Below, in pieces: positions 41,744-50,700 of a stretch of 64,000 nucleotides of DNA; within the stretch, counting starts at the first letter, position 1, and each line of letters opens with the position of its first letter. The notes below the pieces were generated by a model. It was not told where the DNA came from and ran no database searches. It saw nothing but the letters and a program-made list of their open reading frames with translations. This stretch comes from Ga0077527 sp964486865 (GTDB taxonomy: Bacteria > Pseudomonadota > Gammaproteobacteria > Burkholderiales > SG8-41), in assembly GCA_964486865.1 (NCBI GenBank), contig CAZAOZ010000004.1, forward strand, positions 50,662-114,661, given 5' to 3'. A program made the translations under genes and the position numbers.

Positions 41744-42127
41744 ATGCCCGCCACCCCGCTCTACGCCGCGCTCCTCGGACTGCTGTTTGTCGCGCTGAGC
41801 ATCCGCACCATCGGCTTGCGGCGCCGCTACCGTGTCGCCATCGGCAGCGGCAGGAAAACGCTGCTGCAGCGGGCCATGCGCGTCAACGCCAACTTCGCGG
41901 AATACGTGCCGCTGGCGCTGCTGCTGATTTATTTCGTGGAACTGCATGACGGCCCGCGGCTGCACATCCACCTGCTGGGCCTCGCACTGATCTCCGGCCG
42001 CCTGCTGCATGCCTGGGGCGTCAGCCAGGAGCAGGAAAATTTCCGCTACCGCACCGCCGGCATGGCGCTGACCTTCGGCGTCATGCTCATCGCGTGCTTC
42101 CTGCTCCTGCTCCACCAGTTGGAGTGA
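41744..42127 (+). CDS. MAPEG family membrane protein
   Basis: 127 residues with four hydrophobic helices (about 4-22, 58-72, 78-95, 102-124). RAMRVNANFAEYVPLALLLI is the MAPEG signature (R-x-x-N-x-x-E-x-x-P). The family includes membrane glutathione transferases and FLAP-like proteins; bacterial members are poorly studied. It is 15 bases after the methyltransferase-like gene and likely co-transcribed. Confidence 0.9.
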   Translation: MPATPLYAALLGLLFVALSIRTIGLRRRYRVAIGSGRKTLLQRAMRVNANFAEYVPLALLLIYFVELHDGPRLHIHLLGLALISGRLLHAWGVSQEQENFRYRTAGMALTFGVMLIACFLLLLHQLE

Positions 42128-42136
42128 ACGGAGCTC

Positions 42137-42397
42137 TCAGCGCCGCTTGAATTCCCGCGGATTGAGCCGGTCGATGTCGGCCTGCACCTGTTCACGGCTG
42201 CGCTCATAGACGATTTCGCGGCCCATCGCCGATCCGGCATACGCCAGCCCGTTGCGGGTCGGCGTCAGTTCGCACTTCACGCTGTGCACGCCGGCGCCCA
42301 GCACCACCTGGATCGACGACGCGCGCTTGTCGAAAACGACGACGTCCATCAGCTGCCCGGTTTCGGTGACGCGTACCTTGATCGTTTCGTTAATCAC
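42137..42397 (-). CDS. Small conserved-looking protein, unknown
   Basis: 86 residues, beta-rich (IKVRVTETGQLMDVVVFDKR, ASSIQVVLGAGVHSVKCELT) and ending ADIDRLNPREFKRR. No signal or membrane segment and no family I can name; the pattern looks like a conserved betaproteobacterial hypothetical. It starts at GTG 42397 behind GAGGAG. It is convergent with the MAPEG gene, with only nine bases between stops. Confidence 0.7.
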   Translation of the reverse strand: MINETIKVRVTETGQLMDVVVFDKRASSIQVVLGAGVHSVKCELTPTRNGLAYAGSAMGREIVYERSREQVQADIDRLNPREFKRR

Positions 42398-42433
42398 CCG
42401 CCTCTCCTCACAACATGAACGGCGGTCGCGCCG

Positions 42434-43483
42434 TCATTTCGCGGGCAGTCTTATGCTCACCAGATCGGTCGCAACAACGGTGCGGCCCTTGTAGCCGCCC
42501 GCCTCGGCTGCCTTGCGATAGTCCGCCTCCGACAGCGCACCACCCAAAATCTTGTAGAACCCCTGACTGGCCGCACCCACCGGTGGAATCAGGTGGGTCA
42601 GCATCAGGTGCCCCGCACCCGCGCGCTGCGCCATCGCGCCGAGGTCGGTTGCGGTGCTCTGGCGGTAATAAAACGGCGCCGGCATGCCGCTGCCGCGGTC
42701 CGGCGCCATCACCGGGTGTATGGTGGAATGCACCACGATATCGGCGCCGCTGGCAAGCCGTTCCACCTGCTCCGACGTCGATGACTTGCGGGGCGGTGCC
42801 GGCGTATCGTTCCCGGCGTCGCCGCCGATTACCACGCTGCCGGCTGGCGTATCGACGCGGTAGGAAGCATGGCCCGGAACGTGGTTGGAGCGAATCGCGC
42901 TCACCCGCACATCGCCCGCAGACCACACGAGCTGCGGATCATTTGCCGGCTCGAAGGTCAACACCCGCGTCATCTCGGCCGGACCGCCGGGGGCGCGGGT
43001 CTTGTCCTCGCTCAGGCGCTGGGCGATCTCGCCCGAACGCAGATAAGCGTCAGCCACATGCTGTGCAAGTTGTGTACAGCTCATGACATGGCCCTGCGGC
43101 GCGGTCGCATCGGCGCCGCACACCACATCAAGCTTCGGCCCCTTGGAGTTGTAATGCCAGCGCAGCTGCATGATGTCGGCAAAGCCATCGACATGATCCG
43201 AGTGCATGTGCGTGAAAAAGATCGCGCTAAGCTGTCCCGGTGCAAAACCCAGCTGCGACCAGCGCATGCTGGTACCGCGGCCGGCGTCAAACTGCAGCCG
43301 CACCGCGCTGCAGTCGTTGCTGTCGTCGCCGTAACGCACCAGGGTTCCCGGGCCCGCATTGCCGCCAAAGTTGGGCGGACCGCCGCCGGCGCCGGTAATG
43401 GTCACGATCAGGCAGGGCGCGGCCTGCGCCGCAGCGATCCCGGCAAGCAGCACGACCAACACGATCATGGATCTCCAGCGCAT
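42434..43483 (-). CDS. Exported metallo-beta-lactamase-fold hydrolase
   Basis: 349 residues with a signal peptide (ending AAAQA). The MBL zinc motif is THMHSDHVDG (H92, H94, D96, H97); later ligands are the His in SNHVPGHASY, the Asp in VVIGGDAGNDT and the His of MLTHLIPP. The arrangement resembles the arylsulfatase / RNase Z-like MBL branch (GGPPNFGGNAGPGTLVR). It would hydrolyse an ester, lactone or phosphodiester in the periplasm. GGAG-type SD is weak. A stranded 3' gene fragment lies upstream (43547-43597). Confidence 0.88.
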   Translation of the reverse strand: MRWRSMIVLVVLLAGIAAAQAAPCLIVTITGAGGGPPNFGGNAGPGTLVRYGDDSNDCSAVRLQFDAGRGTSMRWSQLGFAPGQLSAIFFTHMHSDHVDGFADIMQLRWHYNSKGPKLDVVCGADATAPQGHVMSCTQLAQHVADAYLRSGEIAQRLSEDKTRAPGGPAEMTRVLTFEPANDPQLVWSAGDVRVSAIRSNHVPGHASYRVDTPAGSVVIGGDAGNDTPAPPRKSSTSEQVERLASGADIVVHSTIHPVMAPDRGSGMPAPFYYRQSTATDLGAMAQRAGAGHLMLTHLIPPVGAASQGFYKILGGALSEADYRKAAEAGGYKGRTVVATDLVSIRLPAK

Positions 43484-43546
43484 GCGGACTGCTCCCTGGC
43501 CGGCTGCCGCGGCCGTCGGTTGGGGCGGGCGCCCCGGTGAATCGCC

Positions 43547-43597
43547 TCAGCGCACGGTCTTGCGTGCGATGACTACGTTGCTGAGCGCGAGCACCAT
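43547..43597 (-). pseudogene. 3' remnant of a paralogue of the lipoprotein at 45985
   Basis: Minus-strand codons ending at TGA 43547-43549 read VLALSNVVIARKTVR, matching the end of the protein encoded at 45985-47010 (NLVLDNVVIARKIVR). Nothing else of that gene remains; the fragment follows the binding-protein stop codon by three bases. Confidence 0.6.
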
Positions 43598-43600
43598 GAC

Positions 43601-44665
43601 TTAGCGGCTCTGCGCGGGCACAGGCGGCAAGTCGCTGAAATATTCCGGATTGGTTTTTTGCACATCGGCGATGAACGAGGCCGAGAACTGCGTCGGCACG
43701 TCCAGCCGCTGTCCGCCCTTGACGGTGTTTCTCAGCAGATCATCTTCAGCGGTTTCGAAAGCCTGTATGACCGGGCCGGAAATGCGCGGATCGTAGCTGA
43801 TGTGCTGGACCGCCTTCTTGCCGACGGCGAGCTCCAGTCCCGGTACCCACTTGGCAAATATCTCCACGGCTTCGTCGCGGTTCTTGCGGGTGTATTGCGA
43901 TGCGGCAGCGAGGCCGGCCACGAAATTTCGAACCAGTTCCGGGCTACCCTCGATCGTCGGTATGTGCGCGGTAACGATCATGACGTACGAAAGGTGGCCA
44001 CCACCCCGAACCACCACGTATGAATCGGGCACCTGGTCGAGGACCATGGTATTGAACGGCTCCCAGCACACGACCGCATCAGCCTTACCCTCCTTCAACA
44101 GCGACACGAGTTGCGTCTGGCTTCCACTGCCGATGTCCACGATCTGCACGTCTTCGTACTTCATGTTGCGCCGGGCGAGGATCATCTTCAGGTATTCGTC
44201 AGAGGTCTGGCCGCGGGACAGGCCGATGCGTTTGCCTTTCAGCGCGTCGATGGCCCCGGGCTTGATGCCCGATGCCTTGCTCGCCACCATCGCCAGCGGC
44301 TCGTCCGCATTGGCGCGCGTAGCGTCGCTCATGATGATGCCTACCACCCGAAACGGGTCGCCATCGTGGCGCGCCTTCAGGAATGTGGTCACGCTCATGT
44401 CGCCGAACTGGACCTCGCGCTTCTTCATGTAGCCGACCATCTGCGAGCCAATGTTGACCACCTTCAGCTTGACGTCGACGCCATGCTTCTTGAACAGGCC
44501 TTTTTCCACTCCGACGAACATGGGCAAATGGCCGAAATTGTTGCCGACCACCACATCAACCGATGGCATGCCTTGCGCTGCGGCGGCTGTGGCAAATAAT
44601 ACGGCCGCTGCGAGCGCGGTGCCCGCCAGTGCAGCAGCAAGCGTTCTGATCGGATGGGCATTCAT
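43601..44665 (-). CDS. SsuA/TauA/NitT-type ABC substrate-binding protein
   Basis: 354 residues. A signal peptide (ending TAAAAQ) precedes a type II periplasmic binding protein: GNNFGHLPMFVGVEKGLFKK, VQFGDMSVTTFLKARHDGDP, LKGKRIGLSRGQTSDEYLKM and EGKADAVVCWEPFNTMVLDQ. These features place it with sulfonate, nitrate or pyrimidine-precursor binding proteins. No permease or ATPase gene is near, so it must pair with components elsewhere or act otherwise. A GGAGGAG SD precedes the start. It is part of the minus-strand group with the Kelch and lipoprotein genes. Confidence 0.9.
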   Translation of the reverse strand: MNAHPIRTLAAALAGTALAAAVLFATAAAAQGMPSVDVVVGNNFGHLPMFVGVEKGLFKKHGVDVKLKVVNIGSQMVGYMKKREVQFGDMSVTTFLKARHDGDPFRVVGIIMSDATRANADEPLAMVASKASGIKPGAIDALKGKRIGLSRGQTSDEYLKMILARRNMKYEDVQIVDIGSGSQTQLVSLLKEGKADAVVCWEPFNTMVLDQVPDSYVVVRGGGHLSYVMIVTAHIPTIEGSPELVRNFVAGLAAASQYTRKNRDEAVEIFAKWVPGLELAVGKKAVQHISYDPRISGPVIQAFETAEDDLLRNTVKGGQRLDVPTQFSASFIADVQKTNPEYFSDLPPVPAQSR

Positions 44666-44734
44666 GATTTCTCCTCCTTTGACGTTCTGGCAGTAAAAAC
44701 CAAGGTTCCATTCATTTCTGCGTGACCGTAGCCC

Positions 44735-45802
44735 TCAGGGGCGGACAACCTCGAATACGTCATGTTGCTCGACGTGGAACTGCATGCCCTTCGGCCGCGG
44801 CAGGATGGGCGACTGCGCATATCCGCCGACCAGATGGAAACGGTTCCCCAGCGCCGCACCCGCGATGCCGTGGCGCGGAATGGGCATCGACGGCAATTTC
44901 TCCCAGCGGTTGGTGGCAGGGTCATAGACCTCAAGAGCGCGAAACGCCGCGAAATACTCGGGGGTCTGAGCCTCGCCGCCCGCGACGTAAATTTTGTCGC
45001 CAATGACGGCATACGCTACGCCGCTGCGTGGCGTCGGCATCGGCGCCTTGAGCGCCCATACGTCGGTGGCTGGATCGTATTCCTGTACGAGATCCGTATT
45101 GCTGGGCACGGCCGTTATGAATGCGGATCCGAGACGTCCGCCGATGACGTAGACCTTGCCATTGACGGCACCGATCGCTACGTGGTTTCGAGCCACCGGC
45201 ATCGATACCCGGGTGCGCCAGGTATTCGTAGCCGGATCGTATTCCTCCACCGTGCCCAGCGACCGGTTGGGGCGCAACGGATGCACGGGGCGGCTGTCCC
45301 CCTCGAGCGGCGCCGCACCGCCGACGACGTAAATCTTCCCGTTGACCACGGCAGCGGCCGCCGCACCTCGCGCCGTGGGCATCGGCGCCAGCTCCGTCCA
45401 CACATCGGTTGCCGGATCGTAGCGCCACGCGCTGTTGATCGTGACCCAAGCGGGCGGGCCCGACTGCGGGAGCATGAAGCCGCCGAACAGGTAGATCTTT
45501 CCGTCCAGCACCGTAATGGCGTTGTGGTGCATGGGCTTCGGCATCGGCTTGCGCGCTGTCCAGACGTTCGCCTGCGGGTCATATGCATACACGACACCGG
45601 TCGGTTGCCACAGGGGCTTGATGCCGCCCATGACATAGAGCTTGCCATCGACCACTGCGCCGCCCGGTTCCTCCGAGGGGTCGGGGTACGGTGCCAGCAA
45701 TATCCACTTGCCGTCGACAGCGACGGCCGGTGCAGCCCATCCAGCCACCAGCACCACACTCGCGACCAGGCTGCAAACCAATTTGCGCACACGTTGCATC
45801 AT
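44735..45802 (-). CDS. Exported Kelch-repeat beta-propeller protein
   Basis: 355 residues. Signal peptide at 1-29 (ending PAVAV). Six Kelch-type blades follow, each with a Gly-Gly turn and a W-x-x-x-x-P-M-P end: GKLYVMGGIKPL...WTARKPMPKP, GKIYLFGGFM...WTELAPMPTA, GKIYVVGGAAPL...WRTRVSMPVA, GKVYVIGGRL...WALKAPMPTP, DKIYVAGGEAQ...WEKLPSMPIP, then NRFHLVGGYA. A binding or sialic-acid-like enzymatic role is possible (compare NanM) but not shown. Start 45802 follows a strong GGAGGAG; the 56 upstream codons are unsupported. Confidence 0.9.
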   Translation of the reverse strand: MMQRVRKLVCSLVASVVLVAGWAAPAVAVDGKWILLAPYPDPSEEPGGAVVDGKLYVMGGIKPLWQPTGVVYAYDPQANVWTARKPMPKPMHHNAITVLDGKIYLFGGFMLPQSGPPAWVTINSAWRYDPATDVWTELAPMPTARGAAAAAVVNGKIYVVGGAAPLEGDSRPVHPLRPNRSLGTVEEYDPATNTWRTRVSMPVARNHVAIGAVNGKVYVIGGRLGSAFITAVPSNTDLVQEYDPATDVWALKAPMPTPRSGVAYAVIGDKIYVAGGEAQTPEYFAAFRALEVYDPATNRWEKLPSMPIPRHGIAGAALGNRFHLVGGYAQSPILPRPKGMQFHVEQHDVFEVVRP

Positions 45803-45984
45803 GAAATTCTCCTCCGCCTGTTGTCTTCTGTCGATACCAGCTTGCAGCGCTTCCTGAGCGGCATCCGGCGCATGGCACACGTCAGGGCGCCCGCCCCGTG
45901 CTTGCCGGAAGCCGGGCAACCAATGGGCGATCACCACCGCAGGTGCAACACGTGTCAAGCGCCGACGCACCGCTCACGGTGGCA

Positions 45985-47010
45985 TCATCGCACGATCTTG
46001 CGCGCAATCACCACGTTGTCGAGCACCAGGTTCTGCGACCAGATCCAGCGCGCGCCGGCGAAGAGATCGGGGTAGCGTGTGTAACCCGGCATGTTATTGA
46101 CACCTATGTCGTCGTCGGTGAACTCCCACGCGCGCGGCCAGTTCAAGTCGTTGAATCTGGGGGATTGCCAGTTGGCGGGGATCGGGTAATGCACCGCGTA
46201 GCACTTGTCTTGGCAATCGGGCTTTCTGGCAAAGGGGTGCATGCGCCCGCCGAGGTTGGGCGTATCGTGAACGTTGCCGCGCTCGACGACCTCTTTCGGA
46301 TCCATGAGCGGCGCAATATAGAACGACTGCGCCTTCCACGAGCTGTCGGTCACCGTGCCGTCGCTGAACCTCGCGATCAGGCCACCGTCACCCGGATGCC
46401 ACGGATTGCCCTTGGGTCCGCGGGGAAAGCGTTCCATGCTCAGGCCGGGATGTTCTTCCCAGTCCACGAGCAGGAATGCGAGCGTATAGGGCCGCTTCGC
46501 CTTGAACTTCACTATCGTCGAGTTGAACGGCGAATACGGCATGTTGTCGACCGACACCAGCTTGCCGTTCACATACATCTCGTAATAGTTATCCGCCATG
46601 ATGAAACCCGTGATGACCTCGCCGTCGCGGTCCACCTCGATAACCGGCACCTTGTCGGTCAAGACCTCGGCCGAGTTCTTCGGCGTGACCCGGTTGCACT
46701 CGTTGTAGAGATCGGATGCCAAAGGCCCGATGCGCTTCTGCAGGGCGGTCTCCGCGGGCACCGTGATAACGGTGCCGTCGGTGGCGGTGATCTGCGCAAC
46801 CGCGCTGATGCGGTGCGTACTCACTTTCGCTGCACACTCATGCAGATTCTCGATAATGACGTTTGCCCGCCCCTGCGTGACCATACGCTTGTACGATGTA
46901 TTGTCGGGATCGAGACCCTCCGCCCCGGTATGAGCGGTGTTCTGGCATCCGGCGATCAACGCGCCGCAGATCAGAACCAACCCTGCATCCCGAGCAGCTG
47001 TCACGGCCAC
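45985..47010 (-). CDS. Lipoprotein with galactose-binding-like C-terminus, unknown
   Basis: 341 residues from GTG 47010. The signal ends at a lipobox (LIAGC, Cys22). The middle is beta-rich (EVITGFIMADNYYEMYVNGK). The C-terminal 100 residues (DGTVTDSSWKAQSFYIAPLM; FNDLNWPRAWEF; ARWIWSQNLVLDNVVIARKI) resemble the jelly-roll carbohydrate-binding modules beside glycosidases, where Trp and Asp recur in this order. No catalytic motif was seen. A truncated paralogue survives at 43547. With the Kelch and binding-protein genes it forms an accessory surface/periplasmic group. Confidence 0.7.
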   Translation of the reverse strand: MAVTAARDAGLVLICGALIAGCQNTAHTGAEGLDPDNTSYKRMVTQGRANVIIENLHECAAKVSTHRISAVAQITATDGTVITVPAETALQKRIGPLASDLYNECNRVTPKNSAEVLTDKVPVIEVDRDGEVITGFIMADNYYEMYVNGKLVSVDNMPYSPFNSTIVKFKAKRPYTLAFLLVDWEEHPGLSMERFPRGPKGNPWHPGDGGLIARFSDGTVTDSSWKAQSFYIAPLMDPKEVVERGNVHDTPNLGGRMHPFARKPDCQDKCYAVHYPIPANWQSPRFNDLNWPRAWEFTDDDIGVNNMPGYTRYPDLFAGARWIWSQNLVLDNVVIARKIVR

Positions 47011-47203
47011 TTTTCGATTACCAAAAATGATGCCCCCCCTCTTATGGTTTCCCGCACGCCGCGCGCCGCGGAATCTGGGGTTCCGCTTCCGGCAGTTACG
47101 GTTGGTGCGGACCAGCTTAACCGAGCGCTATGCCGGAGGCAAGCTGCGCGCGGCGGCACCGGGTCCTCAGTACGAGAGCAGGCCGCGGCAGACGTCTTAC
47201 GTT

Positions 47204-47209
47204 TATAAT
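47204..47209 (+). promoter_or_regulatory. TATAAT -10 hexamer before the molybdenum hydroxylase genes
   Basis: A perfect TATAAT, rare in this GC-rich DNA, stands 35 bases before the start codon at 47245. No good -35 hexamer is seen at 16-18 bases, so an activator may be needed. This would drive the cluster that runs to 52.9 kb. Confidence 0.4.
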
Positions 47210-47244
47210 TTCGGACTTTTCCCGCATTCCCCGCGACACCCTCC

Positions 47245-47724
47245 ATGCTGATCAAATTCACGCTCAACGGCGACCCCGTCGAGGTCCATCTGAAATCCGC
47301 CGACCGGCTGCTGGTCGATGTGCTGCGCGAAGACCTGCAGCTCACCGGCACCAAACACGGCTGCGGCATCGGCGCCTGCGGCACCTGCACCGTCATCGTC
47401 AATGATCAGCCGGTGTCCTCCTGCCTGCAACTCGCGGCGCTGTGCGACGGCGCCAATATCCGCACCGTCGAAGGCCTGGCCGGGGCCGGCGCGCTGCACC
47501 CGGTGCAGCAGGCTTTCGTCAACAAGTCGGCACTGCAATGCGGCATCTGCATTCCGGGGCATGTGATGCAGTGCGTGTCGCTGCTGGGGAAAAATCCGAA
47601 CCCCACCGACGAAGACATCCGAAAAAGCGTGGACAGCGTCTATTGCCGCTGCACCGGCTACGTGAAAATCATCGATGCCTACCGCGAGGCCATCGCGCTG
47701 CTCAAAAAGGCGGGCAAGGCATGA
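47245..47724 (+). CDS. Molybdenum hydroxylase 2Fe-2S subunit (CoxS/XdhC-like small subunit)
   Basis: 159 residues with two iron-sulphur domains. The plant-ferredoxin-like motif KHGCGIGACGTCTVIVN (with a later SSC) holds the first 2Fe-2S cluster; ALQCGICIPGHVM and YCRCTGYVKI hold the second. It passes electrons from the Mo centre to FAD in xanthine-oxidase-family hydroxylases. The stop overlaps the start of the large subunit by four bases (ATGA), so the two are translationally coupled. Confidence 0.95.
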   Translation: MLIKFTLNGDPVEVHLKSADRLLVDVLREDLQLTGTKHGCGIGACGTCTVIVNDQPVSSCLQLAALCDGANIRTVEGLAGAGALHPVQQAFVNKSALQCGICIPGHVMQCVSLLGKNPNPTDEDIRKSVDSVYCRCTGYVKIIDAYREAIALLKKAGKA

Positions 47725-50700
47725 ACACCCGCGACCGCGCTCTGCGTGACCCCAAATTCACCGCCGGCCTGCTGGTCGTCGGCAAGGATGTGCCGCGCAC
47801 CGATGCCGTGCCCAAAGTCACCGGCGCCGCCCAGTATGTCGCCGACCTGCACCTGCCCGGCATGCTGCATGCCGCCGTGCTGCGCAGCCCGCATCCCAAC
47901 GCGCGCATCCTGTCCATCGACACCAGCGCCGCGCGCGCGATGCCCGGCGTCAAGGCGGTGGTCACCGGCGAGGACACCGCGAAACGCAAATGGGGCGCGT
48001 TCCGCCCCGACCTGTATCCGCTGGCCATCGGCCGCGTGCGCTACGTCGGCGACGAAATCGCCGCCGTCGCCGCCACCGATCCGGAAACCGCGCGCGCCGC
48101 GGTGGATCGCATCGTCGTCCAGTATGAAGTGCTGCCCGGCGTGTTCTCGCTCGACGAGGCCATGGCGCCCGGCGCGCCGCTGGTGCATGACGATGCGCCC
48201 GGCAACATTGCGCACGAATTTGCTTTCGAACGCGGCGAAGTCGATGCCGGCTTCAAGGCGTCCGCTGTGATCATTGAGGGCACCTGGGATTCGGTGCGCC
48301 AATGGCACAGCGCGCTGGAGACCATCGGCTGCGTCGCGCACTGGACCGGCGGCCGTGTATCCATGTGGTGCAACACCCAGACGCCGTTTCTCGCCCGCGG
48401 CCGCTATGCCATCGCGCTCGGCGTGCCGGAGTCGCAGGTGCGGGTGATCCAGACCGAAGTCGGCGGCGGTTTCGGCGGCAAATCCGGCGACGACAACGGC
48501 TCGGTGATCGCCGCGATACTCGCGCGGAAGAGCGGCAAGCCGGTCAAGCTGATCCACACCCGCGAAGAGGAATTTCTCGCCAGCCACCCGCGCATGCCCA
48601 TGCGCTACTGGGTGCGCCTCGGCTTCTCGAAGGCCGGCAAGGTGCTGGCCAAGGAAATCCGCATGTGGGCGGACAACGGCGCCTACACCGGCAAGTCGCA
48701 GGCCATACTCGGCGCAGCCACGGTGCGCCACGACGCGCTGTACAAATATCCCTGCGCCCGCGCCAAATCGACGCTGGTCTATACCAATCTGGTCCCCACC
48801 GGCGCCTTCCGCGGCTTCGGCAATCCGTCGGCCGACTGGGCGGTGGAACAGGCCTGGGATCTCGCCGCCGAAAAACTGGACATGGATGTGGTCGATCTGC
48901 TGCGCCTGAACGCAGTCGAGGAAGGCGATGTTTCGCCGCACAATCACAAGGTCACCAGTTGCGAGCTGCGGCAATGCATCGACAAGGCCGCGGAGCTGAT
49001 CCACTGGAACGACAGGAAAAAAGAAAAAAAAGCGGATCGCGGTCTCGGCATGGGCTGCAGCGTGCACGTCAACGGCCGCCGCAGTTTCGGCGACTGGGAC
49101 GGCAGCACGGCCATTGTGCGCATCAATGAAGACGGCCGCGCGACCATCATCACCGGCGAGGGCGAAATCGGCCAAGGCACGCTGACCGTGCTGCGGCAGA
49201 TCGCCGCCGAGGAACTGGGCCTGCCCTACGAAGACGTGGATATCACCCGCCCCGACACCGATATACATCCGCATTCGCTGGGCGCACTGGCGAGCCGCGT
49301 GACTTATGTCGCCGGCAACGCCGTCAAACTCGCCGCGGCCGCCGCGCACAAACAACTGATGGCCGCAGCCGCAGAACAATTCAAACGTCCGGTGGATGAG
49401 CTGACCATCATCAACGGCCAGATCGGCCCGCGTAATGGCGCGGAAACCGAATTCAAGCCAGTCAGCGCCATTGTGCGCGCCAATATCTACAAGCGCGGCG
49501 GCGAGGCCATCCTCGGCGTCGGCAACTGGGACAACCCCTCGGACTTTCCGGACCACAGCCGTTTCGGCAATGAATCCGGCTCGTACAACTTCGCGGCGCA
49601 GGCGGTGGCCGTCGAAGTCGATCGCGGCACCGGCCAGGTGCTGCTGCAGGAAATCGCCGCGGCGGTCGATTGCGGCACGGTGATCCATCCCTCCGCCGCG
49701 CAGGGTCAGGTCGAAGGTGCGGTGACGCAGGGCATCGGCCTGGCGATGATCGAGCACTTCGACTGGTATAACGGCGCGCCTACCGATCCGCAGTTCATCG
49801 ACTACCCGCTGCCGTCGGCGGATTTCGTACCGAAAATCCATGTCGCGTTCGCCGACTCGTACGAGCCTTCCGGCCCCTTCGGCGCCAAGGGCTTGGGTGA
49901 AATCGGCCTCGACGCCATTCCCGCGGCCATCGCCAATGCCATCGCCGATGCCGTCGGCGTGCGCATTCACGCCCTGCCGATCACCGCGGAAAAAATCCAC
50001 CGCGCGCTGCATCCTGATTTGTATGCCGATGAAAAGATCACGCCGCCCGCCGCACCCAAAGGCAGCACCTGGACGCGGCTGTCGTCCGGCAAACCCTCGG
50101 GCACCCGGCCGTTCAAGCCGGAACTGCTGCTGCCGAAAACGGTGGATGAAGCCGTTGCGCTCTACGCCGCGGGCGACACCGCCATCGTTTCCGGCGGCAT
50201 GTCGCATGCGCTGCGGCGCGAGCGCACCGGTTTCCCGCAGGCTAAACGCCTGCTCTACACCGGGCGCATACCGGAATTGCTGCAGGCCGGCATCGACGGC
50301 AAAGGCATGCTGCGCGCCGGTTCGGCGGTCAACCAGCAGACCTTGTTCGAATTGCCGGAACTGCGCGCGCGCTGGGCAGCCATCGCCGAAGCGCTGGATG
50401 CCGCCGGGCACACGCGCGTGCGGCACATGACCACCGTGGGCGGCTGCATCGGCCCGCTGATCGGCGGTTTCGATTTCCCGGTCGCGCTGCTGGCCGTCAA
50501 CGGCCGCGTCACGGTCGCCTCACCCCGGGGCTCGCGCACGCTGCGGCTGGCGGAAGCATTCGAGCAGCGTTTCGCCAAGGATGAAATCGTCATCGCCGTC
50601 GAGGCCGATGCCCTGCCGGCGCGCACCGGCTCGTCATTCTTCAAGTTCATGCCTCGCGGCGTACTGGAAACGCCGGCGGTCAATGCCGCGGCCTGCGTAA

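Noticed and set aside
44762..46075. Plus-strand 437-codon frame across the Kelch gene
   Set aside because: Shadow of the Kelch repeats; no SD and no recognisable domain.
47679..50426. Very long open frame on the minus strand opposite the molybdenum hydroxylase
   Set aside because: It is the mirror of a GC-rich coding region; the product is His/Gly/Arg-rich without domains, while the plus-strand product has complete cofactor motifs.
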